From Actinoplanes aureus (GTDB lineage: Bacteria > Actinomycetota > Actinomycetes > Mycobacteriales > Micromonosporaceae), in contig NZ_JADQTO010000001.1 of the NCBI RefSeq assembly GCF_015704865.1, positions 434,001 through 498,000 of the forward strand: 64,000 bases of DNA. The letters run 5' to 3'. A program made the translations under genes and the position numbers. A model generated the notes under the pieces. The model had not been told where the DNA came from. It was given only the letters and a program-made list of their open reading frames with translations, and did no database searches. Of the stretch, positions 25,137 to 33,714 are shown piece after piece. How positions within the stretch are numbered: the stretch's first letter is position 1; the number at the start of each line of letters is the position of its first letter.

Positions 25137-26708
25137 ATGCCCCCACCGCTCGCTGAACTGACCGCGCAGGCGCAGACGTTGACGTCGGCCGGTGATCTCG
25201 TGGGCGCCCGAGCCGTTCTGGACGACGTCCTGCGGAACGCGGACGCCGATCCCCGCCGCGCCACCGCGGATCTGGCGGTTGCCGCCGCCCTGCACGCCCG
25301 GATCCTCATCGCACTCGGCGATCCGCAGTCGGCCCGGCTCTGGGCCGCGTTCGCGCACGCCGCCGAGGAGCGCCTGCACGGCGCCCGCGACGAGCGCACC
25401 ATCGCCGCAGCGGCTACCCACGCCGCCGTCCTGCAGCGGATCGGCCAGCACGGCCGGGCCGCCCTCGTCTATCACGACCTGGTCGGCGAACTCGCCCGGG
25501 TGGACGGTCCGGACGCGCCCCGGGTGCTCGCCGCCGAGGCCGACCTGGCCGTCGCCGAGCACGCCGCCGGCCACTGCGGCACCGCCCGGGCCCGGCTGTC
25601 GCGCGCCTGGCGGCATCACCGCGATGTGTACGGCGACGCCGCCCCCGCCGGCGTCAAGATGCTGGCCCGGCTCGGCGCGATGGAGCGCGACTGCGGCCGC
25701 GACCAGGAGTCCCGCGAGCACCTGGCGCTGGCTCAGGAGCTGAGCACCCGCTACCTGCCCGCCGAGCACCCGCTGACCCGGCAGGCCACCGCGCTGGCCG
25801 CCGCCAAACCGTCCGGCCGGCACACCTGCGGCCGGATGGAGCAGAGCGGCGACATACCGTTCCGGCCCTTCCCGCGCCGCCCCACCGTGCCGGACCCCGG
25901 ACCGATCCGCCGGCCACCGTTTCCGGCGGAGGCATCCGGGCAGGCTCCGCCGGACGAGCGGTCCACCGATCCCAGCGGCACCGTCTACCCGGCTCCAGCC
26001 GGCTTGCGGGAGCTGGAGATGCCGCCGCCGGACAACCGGCCCACCGATCCGAACGGCAGCGTCTATCAACAGCCGCTCTACCTCAGTGACGTGCACCGGC
26101 TGCCCGGCGACCTGACCGGCCGGCACGCCCGGGCGGACACTCCTCCCCCGCTGCCCGGCAACCGGGCCCCCGACTACGGCGAGGACGGCCGGGCCGTACC
26201 GGTCGGGTCGGCCCGGCCCAGCACGCTGACCGAGCCGCCGAACTCGCGGCTGCCGGTGCTCAGCGACCGGACGGAGAAGGCTCGCGGGACGCATCCGCTG
26301 CTTCTCGCCGCCGTGCTCGCCGGTGGGGTGGCCGCGGCCGCCGCCGTGGTGATCCTGACCCTGCCGGACGCGGACGGCGCCACGCCCCGCGCGCAGACCC
26401 CGCCCTCGGTCGTGCCACCGGTGCAGTCCGCCGCGCCGCTCACCGCCACCGGTGATCCCGGCGCACCGCAGAACGTACGGATCCGGGACGGCGGGGACAG
26501 CGTGACGTTGCAGTGGACGTACCCGAGCAACGCCGACGGGCCGGTGCACGTCTCCGGCGGCCAGGCCGGGACGGAACTCCGCAAATTCCAGGAGCTGCCC
26601 GCCGGCGCGTCCGAGTTCGTCGTCTACAGCCTCAACGGGGAGCTGAACTACTGCTTCACGATCGCCGTGGGGGACGCCGCCTCCGCCCCGGTCTGCACCC
26701 GTCGCTGA
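25137..26708 (+). CDS. Membrane-anchored protein with TPR-like helical region and C-terminal fibronectin type III-like domain
   Basis: The 523-residue product has three parts. Residues about 1-225 are helical TPR-like repeats (AQAQTLTSAGDLVGARAVLDD and similar). A proline-rich linker of about 170 residues holds two related segments, DERSTDPSGTVYPAP and DNRPTDPNGSVYQQP. A membrane helix (HPLLLAAVLAGGVAAAAAVVIL) is followed by a fibronectin-like domain (GAPQNVRIRDGGDSVTLQW ... CFTIAVGDAASAPVC). This places the helical part inside and the FN3-like part outside the cell. Start could be ATG 25128 or 25137; a -10-like CACTAT at 25124 would make the transcript leaderless from 25137. The role is unknown. 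Confidence 0.75.
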   Translation: MPPPLAELTAQAQTLTSAGDLVGARAVLDDVLRNADADPRRATADLAVAAALHARILIALGDPQSARLWAAFAHAAEERLHGARDERTIAAAATHAAVLQRIGQHGRAALVYHDLVGELARVDGPDAPRVLAAEADLAVAEHAAGHCGTARARLSRAWRHHRDVYGDAAPAGVKMLARLGAMERDCGRDQESREHLALAQELSTRYLPAEHPLTRQATALAAAKPSGRHTCGRMEQSGDIPFRPFPRRPTVPDPGPIRRPPFPAEASGQAPPDERSTDPSGTVYPAPAGLRELEMPPPDNRPTDPNGSVYQQPLYLSDVHRLPGDLTGRHARADTPPPLPGNRAPDYGEDGRAVPVGSARPSTLTEPPNSRLPVLSDRTEKARGTHPLLLAAVLAGGVAAAAAVVILTLPDADGATPRAQTPPSVVPPVQSAAPLTATGDPGAPQNVRIRDGGDSVTLQWTYPSNADGPVHVSGGQAGTELRKFQELPAGASEFVVYSLNGELNYCFTIAVGDAASAPVCTRR

Positions 26709-26804
26709 CCCGAAGCAACCTTCTCGCAACCGTCCGCTACCCGAGTTGCGACCCGGTTGATGGCACCGTGAATCGTCACGGAGACCACAGGAAGCAGGGA
26801 CAGT

Positions 26805-28391
26805 GTGACGACCGATACGGCGAGCCGCATCCCGACGCTTCATTCCGAGCTGGCGGCCCTCGAAGCCGCGGTGGCGGAGCTCGAGGGTCGTCCCATGTCG
26901 CATTTCCGCACCGTGCGGGCGCCGGCCGCGGAGCTCAAGCGCCGGGCCGGTGAGCTCGGCGCGGAGGAGCTGGAACAGCGGGCCGTGCTGCTGCTGGCCG
27001 GCGTGCTGCTCCGCGAGGGGCGCACCGGCGAGGCCGGGCAGATCGCGCACCAGGTCCGGGCGTGGGCGGAGGAGCACCACGCCGACTACCTGCTCGCCCG
27101 TGTGCACCGTGAGCTCTCCATCTTCTACCGGGCGGTGGGCGACTTCTCCGACGCCCTGACCCACGCGGTGCAGGGTGTCTCCGGGCTTCCGGACGACGTG
27201 CCGCCGGTCACCCGGGCCCGACATCTGCTGTCGCTCTCGGTGGCCCTGGACGAGGTCGGCTCGCCGGCGGACGGCGAGCAGCGTGCCCGGGAGGCTCTGG
27301 CCCTGGCCGCGACCTCCGGAGACCACGAGACGATGCTGCTCGCGCTCAACAACATGGCGTACAGCGCGTTCGAGCAGGACGACGAGCCGAAGGCCCGGCA
27401 CCTCGTCGAGCAGATGCGCGAGGTACACGCGCTCTCCGGCGTCCAGGTCGGCGCCAACCAGCTCGACACCATGGCCCGGGTGGAGATGATGAGCGGCCGG
27501 TATGCGGCTGTCGAGGTCCTGCTCGCACCCGTCCTGGACGACCGGGTCGCCGCCAACGAGGGTGACGCGGTCGCGGAGTGCCTGCTCACGCTGGCCCTGG
27601 CTCGCCGTCTGGACGGCCGGTACGACGACGCCCAGGCCGCTCTGGACACGAACCGGAGGGTGTGCGCGGACCGGGAACTGGCCTCGATCGGTGCCCGGCT
27701 GCGTCAGGAACAAGCCGCCCTGTACGCGGCGACCGGCCGCTTCGCCGAGGCGTACGAGGAGCATCGCGCCTTCTACGCCGCCGCGACCGCCCAGCACTCG
27801 GCGCAGCGCGACGCCCGGGCCCGGGCGTTGCAGGCCGTCTTCGAGGCGAACGAGGCACGCCGAGCCAGCGAGCACTTCCGGGAGATGGCCCACCGGGACG
27901 CGCTGACCGGCCTCTACAACCGCCGCTACATCAACGAGCGGGTGCCGGACCTGTTGCAGGAGGCGGCGCGCAGCTGCCGCCCGCTGGCGGTCGCCCTGAT
28001 CGACCTGGACCACTTCAAGCGGGTCAACGACACGCTCTCGCACGCCACCGGCGACACCGTGCTCCAGCAGGTCGCCGAACTGCTGATGGAGGAGACGGCG
28101 GGCGGCTCGGCCGTCGCGGCCCGGATGGGCGGCGAGGAGTTCCTGCTGATCTTCCCCGGACTTGATGCCCGGGAGGCGGCTCTGCGCTGCGAACGGCTCC
28201 GGCTGCGGCTGCGCGCGCACGCCTGGCAGCCGATCACCGGCACGCTCCCGGTGACCACCAGCATCGGGGTCACCGCCACCACGCCGGACGGGCACGGTTC
28301 GTTCTCCGCGCTGCTCGCCCAGGCGGACTGCAACCTGTACGCCGCCAAGCGCGACGGCCGCGACCGGGTGATCGCCGACCTCGCCCTGTAG
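26805..28391 (+). CDS. Diguanylate cyclase with N-terminal TPR-like domain
   Basis: The 528-residue protein has about 340 residues of helical tetratricopeptide-like repeats followed by a GGDEF domain. The active site is MGGEEF (442-446), with the upstream DALTGLYNRRY and LIDLDHFKRVND segments intact, so it should make cyclic di-GMP from two GTP. No RxxD inhibitory site is seen just ahead of the GGEEF. No membrane segment is present. In filamentous actinomycetes c-di-GMP holds back development through BldD. The GTG start at 26805 follows AGCAGGGACA. The gene lies 96 bp after the TPR/FN3 gene. Confidence 0.92.
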   Translation: MTTDTASRIPTLHSELAALEAAVAELEGRPMSHFRTVRAPAAELKRRAGELGAEELEQRAVLLLAGVLLREGRTGEAGQIAHQVRAWAEEHHADYLLARVHRELSIFYRAVGDFSDALTHAVQGVSGLPDDVPPVTRARHLLSLSVALDEVGSPADGEQRAREALALAATSGDHETMLLALNNMAYSAFEQDDEPKARHLVEQMREVHALSGVQVGANQLDTMARVEMMSGRYAAVEVLLAPVLDDRVAANEGDAVAECLLTLALARRLDGRYDDAQAALDTNRRVCADRELASIGARLRQEQAALYAATGRFAEAYEEHRAFYAAATAQHSAQRDARARALQAVFEANEARRASEHFREMAHRDALTGLYNRRYINERVPDLLQEAARSCRPLAVALIDLDHFKRVNDTLSHATGDTVLQQVAELLMEETAGGSAVAARMGGEEFLLIFPGLDAREAALRCERLRLRLRAHAWQPITGTLPVTTSIGVTATTPDGHGSFSALLAQADCNLYAAKRDGRDRVIADLAL

Positions 28392-28404
28392 CGGGCCGGC
28401 CGCC

Positions 28405-28914
28405 TCACTCGCCGACCGGACCGCCCGCCAGCTCGGCCACGATGTCCAGGTGCCCGAGGTGCCGGGCGTACTCCTGGACCAGGTGGAAGCAGATCCGCTC
28501 GAGCGGCGGCGGAGGTGCGCCGTCCCAGCGCGGTCCCGGCTGCCCGATCGCCGCCAGGTCGGTGCCGGTGATCACGGCGGCGGTGTGTACGCCCTGGGCC
28601 CGCAACGCGGCGGCCAGCTCGTCCACGGTCTCCGAGTCCGCGACGTGCCAGCGGTCGTCGCGCCGGTCGCCCCAGGGATCGCCGACCGGCCGGCCCTGGA
28701 AGCCCCACTCGATCCAGCGCAGCTCCACCCAGCGCAGATGCTTGACGAGCTCCAGCGGGGTCCAGCCGGAGGCGAGCCGGCTGGACCGCAACTCGGCCTC
28801 GGGCAGTGCGGACACCTTCGCCAGCAGGCTCTCCCGGAAGTAGTCCAGGTACCGGACGAAGACCTCGGCACGGTCGGCGGCGGGGTCGGTCGGCGACGGG
28901 AACTCGATAGTCAT
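28405..28914 (-). CDS. DinB-superfamily protein, DUF664 type
   Basis: The 169-residue protein has the four-helix DinB/mycothiol-transferase pattern: a first helix with the metal-ligand-type histidine in PLELVKHLRWVELRWIEWGF, a second region WHVADSETVDELAAALR, and a last helix FHLVQEYARHLGHLDIVAE carrying the remaining histidines. DUF664 proteins of actinobacteria are thought to be thiol-dependent S-transferases, but the substrate here is unknown. The start ATG at 28914 has no strong ribosome-binding site. It lies 16 bp downstream of the EEP gene in the same direction, so it may be the last gene of that unit. Confidence 0.85.
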   Translation of the reverse strand: MTIEFPSPTDPAADRAEVFVRYLDYFRESLLAKVSALPEAELRSSRLASGWTPLELVKHLRWVELRWIEWGFQGRPVGDPWGDRRDDRWHVADSETVDELAAALRAQGVHTAAVITGTDLAAIGQPGPRWDGAPPPPLERICFHLVQEYARHLGHLDIVAELAGGPVGE

Positions 28915-28930
28915 CCGGTGAGTATCCGAT

Positions 28931-29701
28931 CTAGCTCAACTCGAAGTCGGCGGTGACCGGGTAGTGGTCGGACGCGTGCTCGGTGGCGCCACCGCGGATC
29001 ACCCACATCGCACGGGCGTGGGCGGCCACCGCCGGCCCGGCGAACAGGTAGTCGAGGCGGGTGGATCCGAACTCCTTGCCGCGCAGGCCGGTGGTGGGAA
29101 CGGTCTCCCCCGGTCCGGCACCGGCGGCCGGCCAGAGGTCGACCAGCCCGGCGGCCTCGAAGGCCGCGATCGCGCCGGTGTCGGGCGTGCCGTCCGGGGT
29201 GAGGTGCCGGCGCCGGTACATCGAGGGCAGGGCGGCCAGCGCCTCGGTGTGGTCACCGTGCGGATCGAGGCCGTTCATGTCCCCGGCGATCAGCACGCGG
29301 TCGCCGGCGTAACGGGCGGCGAGCCAGCGGGCCTCGCGCATCCGCAGGTACGGCCAGAACGGGTTCAGGTGGGTGCTCACCACCCGCAGCGGGCCGGCCT
29401 CGGTCGCCACCTCCACGATCGCCGCCGCGTGGTGCAGCCGCCACGTGACGCTGGACCGCCGCAGGATCCGCAGCGGCGGCCGGACCAGCACCGCGACCGG
29501 CTGGCCGAGGACCGACCGGGCCAGGTGCGGGGTCATCCCGACCGCCGTGGCGAAATCGTGCATCCGGCCGTACCGATGAAAGTCGCGCAGCTCTTGAAGT
29601 GCCAGGATGTCCGGACGCTCGGCCTGGACCACCTCGATGATCGCCGGTAGGCGATCGCCGCCGCCGGTGCGGATGTTCCAGGTCATCAACCGCAGCGTCA
29701 C
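28931..29701 (-). CDS. Endonuclease/exonuclease/phosphatase (EEP) family hydrolase
   Basis: The 256-residue protein shows LRLMTWNIRTGGG (N9), DILALQELRDF (E37), VLIAGDMNGLDP in the middle, TRLDYLFAG and ASDHYPVTADFEL at the end (D245, H246). These are the catalytic and metal-binding residues of the EEP fold. Its GTG start overlaps the stop of the PAP2 gene by four bases (GTGA), so the two are translationally coupled. Together with the lipid-phosphatase and kinase genes upstream, a role in phospholipid or polyprenyl-phosphate turnover is plausible but not shown. Confidence 0.88.
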   Translation of the reverse strand: MTLRLMTWNIRTGGGDRLPAIIEVVQAERPDILALQELRDFHRYGRMHDFATAVGMTPHLARSVLGQPVAVLVRPPLRILRRSSVTWRLHHAAAIVEVATEAGPLRVVSTHLNPFWPYLRMREARWLAARYAGDRVLIAGDMNGLDPHGDHTEALAALPSMYRRRHLTPDGTPDTGAIAAFEAAGLVDLWPAAGAGPGETVPTTGLRGKEFGSTRLDYLFAGPAVAAHARAMWVIRGGATEHASDHYPVTADFELS

Positions 29702-31170
29702 CCGATCGCCTCCAGCCGCCGGTGGGTGACCTGGGCGGCCTCCTCCGCGGCCTCCTCGGCGGTCTCGGCATGCGCGTTCGGCCGGACGGTGAACCAGAGC
29801 ACGGTGATCCAGGCGGCGGTGAGCAGGGCGGCGCCGAGAAAGTCGGTCGGGTGGTGCATGCCGCGGTACATCCGGGAGAGCGCCACGCCGACCGGCATGA
29901 GCACCGCGAGGGCGGGGAAGATCCAGCGCCACGGCTGCCGGAACCGGGCCATCACGATGATCGCGATGGCGGCCCAGAGGCACATCGTCGCGGCGATGTG
30001 GCCGGACGGGAACGACGAGGTCGGCATCTGGCCGTCCAGCTGCTCGATCGGCGGGCGCGGGCGGTCCACCGCGGCCGCGGCGCAGAGGAACAGGGTCAGC
30101 TCGCCGACCATGGTGAGCACCAGGAACAGCACCGGCCGCCACTGCCGCCACAGGGCCAGCGCCAGCGGGCAGAAGATCAGCGAGACGATGAGGATGGCGT
30201 GCGTGTCGCCGAACTTGCTCCACCACCAGCTCAACCGGTCGAGCTCAGGGGTGCGGAAGCTCTGCAGCCAGGCCGGGAACGCGGTGTCGAAGCCCGGCGT
30301 CCAGCGGGTGACCGTGTACCCGACGAGGTAGAGCAGGCCGAACACGAAGACCCAGCCGACCAGGATCTCCGCGCCCTTGGCCCACGGATGCGGCAGCACC
30401 GGGCCCTCGGCGGGCGCGAGCCGCAGATCCGGGCCGGACTCCGGCTCCAGGCCGTCGGTGAGCGGCGGGGTGGCATGGCCCGCCTCGCGGCGCCAGATCC
30501 GGAACGCGTACGCCGTGACGCTGATCCAGGCCAGCCCGAGCAGCCACCCGCCGAGCACGTCGGAGACGAAGTGCACGCCCAGGGCGATCCGGGTGAACCC
30601 GATGGCCGCGACCACCACAGAGGCCGCGCCGATGAACCAGGGCCGCCACCGGCGCCGGACCGCCGGCAGGAAGACCAGCACGATCATCCCGTAGACCACC
30701 ATCGAACCGAGCGCGTGCCCGCTCGGGAAGCTGTTGCCCGGCGCCGTGGCCACCGGCACCTCGACCACCGGGCGAAGCCGGCCGATCAGGGCCTTCAGCG
30801 ACGGGTCCAGCACCGCCGCACCGAGCCCGGTGACCACCAGGTAGATCGCCGGCCGCGGCCGGCCACGGATCAGCAGCAGCGCGGCGAGCAGTGCGACCAG
30901 CGGGATCATGAAGCCGCGCCCGCCGGCCGAGGCGATCTGCTGCAACACCGCGACCACGGTGTCCGAGCCGGACGCCCAGCGGTTCAGGTCGTCCGCCACG
31001 CTGCGGTCCAGGCTCTGCAGCGGGGACCAGTGGAATCGGACCAGCAGCAGCAGCACGCCGAAGGCCAGGCCGAAGGCGGTGACCACGGCCAGGCCGAGCA
31101 CGCTGCGTTCGGCGAAGTGCCGCACCGGCGCCCAGCCGGTGCGTTCCACCACGCGGTTGTCATCGGTCAC
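29698..31170 (-). CDS. Membrane protein with two PAP2 phosphatase domains
   Basis: The 490-residue protein carries two complete PAP2 (lipid phosphatase) domains. The first has KALIGRLRP (126-134), FPSGHALGS (PSGH 149-152) and TRIALGVHFVSDVLGG (193-208). The second has AAVDRPRPP (366-374), FPSGHIAAT (PSGH 388-391) and SRMYRGMHHPTDFLGA (432-447). A hydrophilic linker of about 40 residues separates them. Both have the three PAP2 signature motifs, so both may be active on phosphatidate or undecaprenyl pyrophosphate at the outer membrane face. I chose GTG 31170 because of a GGAG upstream. It lies 35 bp after the YihY-like gene. Confidence 0.9.
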   Translation of the reverse strand: MTDDNRVVERTGWAPVRHFAERSVLGLAVVTAFGLAFGVLLLLVRFHWSPLQSLDRSVADDLNRWASGSDTVVAVLQQIASAGGRGFMIPLVALLAALLLIRGRPRPAIYLVVTGLGAAVLDPSLKALIGRLRPVVEVPVATAPGNSFPSGHALGSMVVYGMIVLVFLPAVRRRWRPWFIGAASVVVAAIGFTRIALGVHFVSDVLGGWLLGLAWISVTAYAFRIWRREAGHATPPLTDGLEPESGPDLRLAPAEGPVLPHPWAKGAEILVGWVFVFGLLYLVGYTVTRWTPGFDTAFPAWLQSFRTPELDRLSWWWSKFGDTHAILIVSLIFCPLALALWRQWRPVLFLVLTMVGELTLFLCAAAAVDRPRPPIEQLDGQMPTSSFPSGHIAATMCLWAAIAIIVMARFRQPWRWIFPALAVLMPVGVALSRMYRGMHHPTDFLGAALLTAAWITVLWFTVRPNAHAETAEEAAEEAAQVTHRRLEAIG

Positions 31171-31205
31171 GGTGCACTCCCAAGGTGTCGGGGGGTGCGC
31201 CGTTC

Positions 31206-32177
31206 TTACCCGGACGGCTCGGCCGGTACACCGGGCTCGCGCTGAGCCGGGATCTCCGGAGCGGGTTCCCAGTGGTCGTCCTTGGCCGGACGCGCGCCCA
31301 CCCGGCGTGCCTCCAGCTGGGCGGCGAAGGCCAGCCCCAGGAACAGCGCGATGCCGGTGAGGTTCGCCCAGACCAGCAACGCCATGATCGCGGTGAGCGG
31401 GCCGTAGGTGGCACCGAAGCTGTCGCTGAACCGGACGTATCCGGCGAGTAGCAGGCTGGCCAGCCACCACAGCACGGTCGACATCACCGCGCCGAACAGC
31501 AGCCAGGACAGGGCCGGCTGCTTGCGGCGTACCGAGTGCCGGAACAACAGGCCCACTGCGAAGACGATGAGCAGCAGGCTGAGCGGCCAGCGGACCAGGT
31601 CCCAGGCCACCCGTACGCCGTGTGACAGGTTCCACTGCCGTTCCGCCGAGTTCCCGGCGGCCCGGCCGGCCACCAATAACAGGAACCCGAAGAGCGCGGG
31701 CAGGCCGGCGACCAGCGCGAGCGTGGCGGCCCGCAGGTACTTCTGCAGGGCCGGCCGGTCCCGTTCCACGCCGTAGATCCGGTTGGCGCCGCGCTCGATC
31801 TGCGCCATCGCGGTGGTGAGCGCCACCAGGCCGGTGATCATCCCGAGGGTCAGGGCCAGCTCGCCCGCCTCCTCGGTACGGTCGTCGTCCACCAGCAGCT
31901 CCCGGACCAGCGTCTCGCTGTCACCCGGCGTGAGCGCGATGACCGTGTCCGCGACGATCTGACCGCCGGACTCGGCGCCGAGATCGGTGGCGAGTCCGGA
32001 GAGCGCGATCAGGAACGGCACGATCGCCAGGCAGAGCTGCAGGGCGAAGGCGCGGGCGTGGCTGAAGCCGTCGCCGTACCGGAACCGGACGAAGGCGTCG
32101 TGGAGCAGCGGCCAGCGGCCGTAGTGCCGCAACGCCAGGAAGGCGTCGTCCGCCGAGAGGGTGTCCCCCGCCATCAT
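31206..32177 (-). CDS. YihY/BrkB-family inner membrane protein
   Basis: The 323-residue protein has about six hydrophobic segments and the YihY pattern: FSHARAFALQLCLAIVPFLIALSG in the first helix, a region with ERGANRIYGVERDRP, and VRFSDSFGATYGPLTAIMALLVWANL with the conserved 'SxxxTYG' followed by LTGIALFLGLAFAAQLE. The family was once misnamed as ribonuclease BN; its true function is not settled. The charged tail after residue 300 is probably cytoplasmic. Start ATG 32177 (or 32174 directly after) lies 25 bp past the diacylglycerol-kinase stop. The genes from 33156 to 28405 all read leftward with short gaps. Confidence 0.88.
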   Translation of the reverse strand: MMAGDTLSADDAFLALRHYGRWPLLHDAFVRFRYGDGFSHARAFALQLCLAIVPFLIALSGLATDLGAESGGQIVADTVIALTPGDSETLVRELLVDDDRTEEAGELALTLGMITGLVALTTAMAQIERGANRIYGVERDRPALQKYLRAATLALVAGLPALFGFLLLVAGRAAGNSAERQWNLSHGVRVAWDLVRWPLSLLLIVFAVGLLFRHSVRRKQPALSWLLFGAVMSTVLWWLASLLLAGYVRFSDSFGATYGPLTAIMALLVWANLTGIALFLGLAFAAQLEARRVGARPAKDDHWEPAPEIPAQREPGVPAEPSG

Positions 32178-32202
32178 CACCGTCTCGGGGACCGGCTCGG
32201 TG

Positions 32203-33156
32203 CTACTCAAAATTCTTCTCCGCGCGTTCCGCGACCTTCCTGGCGTCGTACGCCAGGTCGGGGTCGGAGTCGGGCTGCGGCACACAGAGCAACAGCGCCC
32301 GCGGCCGTACGTGGATCTTCATGGCTTTCCCCGGTGCGATCAGGTCCCCGTCAAGTTGCCGCGATTGTGCCCGGTTGCTGTAGATCTCTACACGAGATGC
32401 GGTGTAGGTCTCCATCAGCGGCACCCGGTCCTGCCGGCGCAGCACCGCCCAGGCCAGCTGCGCCCAGTGCGCCAGGTTGCCCGGGCTCAGGATCGCCACG
32501 TTCAGCTTGCCGTCGTCCGGCTCGGCCTTGCTGAGCAGCCGGACACCGCCCTGTAGCCGGCCGACGTTGCCGACGATGACCGCTTTCGGCCGCCGGGGCA
32601 TCGGCGGGCCGCCGTCCAGCCGGATCCGGGCCCGCATCGGCCGGTCCAGCAGGTGTTTCGCGCCGCCGCCCACGTACGCCAGCCAGCCGAGGTGCTTCTT
32701 CGCCCGCTCCGAGGTGTCCTCCAGCATCTGCGCGTCGAAGCCCATCCCGGCCATCACCACGAAGCACCGGTCGTCGATCACACCGACGTCGATCCGGCGC
32801 CGCCCGCCCTCCAGGGCCACCTCGAGGCCGGTCTCCGGGTCGGTGCCGAGTCCCAGGTTCGCGGCGAGCAGGTTGCCGGTGCCGGCCGGCAGCACGGCCA
32901 GCGCCACGTCGGTGCCGGCCAGCGCGGTCACCACCGAGGTCACCGTGCCGTCGCCGCCGCAGGCGAAGACCAGCTCGGCGCCGTCGCTGATCGCCTGCCT
33001 GGCCTGGCCGCGGCCGGGGTCCTCCGGGGTGGTCCGGTACCACTTCGGCTCCGGCCAGCCCGCCTTGGCGAGACCCTCGCCGACGATCTCGCGCAGGTGA
33101 TCGAGATCGGGCACCTTGGCGGGGTTCACCACGACGGCGGAGCGAGGTCCTGTCAC
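32203..33156 (-). CDS. Diacylglycerol kinase-family (DAGK_cat) lipid kinase
   Basis: The 317-residue protein has the DAGK catalytic signature: SAVVVNPAKV at the start, ELVFACGGDGTVTSVVTAL (GGDGT 67-71), LAVLPAGTGNLLAANLGL, and FVVMAGMGFDAQML in the second half. These bind ATP and the lipid headgroup in the diacylglycerol and sphingosine kinases. The enzyme probably phosphorylates diacylglycerol or a related lipid at the membrane. It heads the leftward group, opposite in action to the PAP2 phosphatase downstream. GTG 33156 is the start; the divergent DUF1990 gene begins 61 bp away. Confidence 0.9.
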   Translation of the reverse strand: MTGPRSAVVVNPAKVPDLDHLREIVGEGLAKAGWPEPKWYRTTPEDPGRGQARQAISDGAELVFACGGDGTVTSVVTALAGTDVALAVLPAGTGNLLAANLGLGTDPETGLEVALEGGRRRIDVGVIDDRCFVVMAGMGFDAQMLEDTSERAKKHLGWLAYVGGGAKHLLDRPMRARIRLDGGPPMPRRPKAVIVGNVGRLQGGVRLLSKAEPDDGKLNVAILSPGNLAHWAQLAWAVLRRQDRVPLMETYTASRVEIYSNRAQSRQLDGDLIAPGKAMKIHVRPRALLLCVPQPDSDPDLAYDARKVAERAEKNFE

Positions 33157-33216
33157 GGGATCAGTCTGCCGGAGGCGGTCCCGACGGGCGACCCGGGAAT
33201 CCCGCACACTGCTCAG

Positions 33217-33714
33217 GTGACCGAACTGACGTACCCCGAAGTGGGATCGACCCGGACCCGGCAGCTCCCGGCCGGCTACCGCCACCTTCGCTACCGGACC
33301 CGGATCGGCGCGGGCGAGGCGGTCCTGCGCCGCGCCGGCGCGGCGATCCTCACCTTCGGCATGCATCGTGCGACCGGCGCGCGGATCCGCACCGACGCCG
33401 CGCGGGCGGAGCCCGGCGTGCGCCTCACCGTCCGGCTCGGGCCGCTCGACGCGCCCTGCCAGGTGGTCTGGGTGGTCGAGGAGACCGACCGGATCGGATT
33501 CGGGTACGGCACCCGCACCGGTCACCCGGCCACCGGCGAGGAGGCGTTCGTCGTGGAACGCGACGACCGGGACCAGGTGTGGTTCACGGTCACCGCGTTC
33601 AGCCGGCCGGCCGGGACGCTGATGCGGCTCGGCGGGCCGGTCGCGGTGCTCTTCCAGCACCTGTACGCGCGGCTGTGCGGCCGCGCGCTGCGCCGGGTGA
33701 GTACGGTGGCGTAG
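33217..33714 (+). CDS. DUF1990 family protein
   Basis: The 165-residue protein has the DUF1990 layout: LTYPEVGSTR near the front, YRHLRYRTRIGAGEAVLRRAGAAIL, FGMHRATGARI, then CQVVWVVEETDRIGFGYGTRTGHPATGEEAFVVE and a C-terminal helix. The family has an SRPBCC-like fold and unknown function. Start is GTG 33217. Its TAG stop shares a base with the GTG start of the metallo-hydrolase gene, so translation is coupled. Confidence 0.85.
   Translation: MTELTYPEVGSTRTRQLPAGYRHLRYRTRIGAGEAVLRRAGAAILTFGMHRATGARIRTDAARAEPGVRLTVRLGPLDAPCQVVWVVEETDRIGFGYGTRTGHPATGEEAFVVERDDRDQVWFTVTAFSRPAGTLMRLGGPVAVLFQHLYARLCGRALRRVSTVA

Noticed and set aside
24972..28295. 1107-residue leftward open frame opposite the TPR and GGDEF genes
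   Set aside because: It is antisense to two recognisable proteins and has no domain; only high GC keeps it open.
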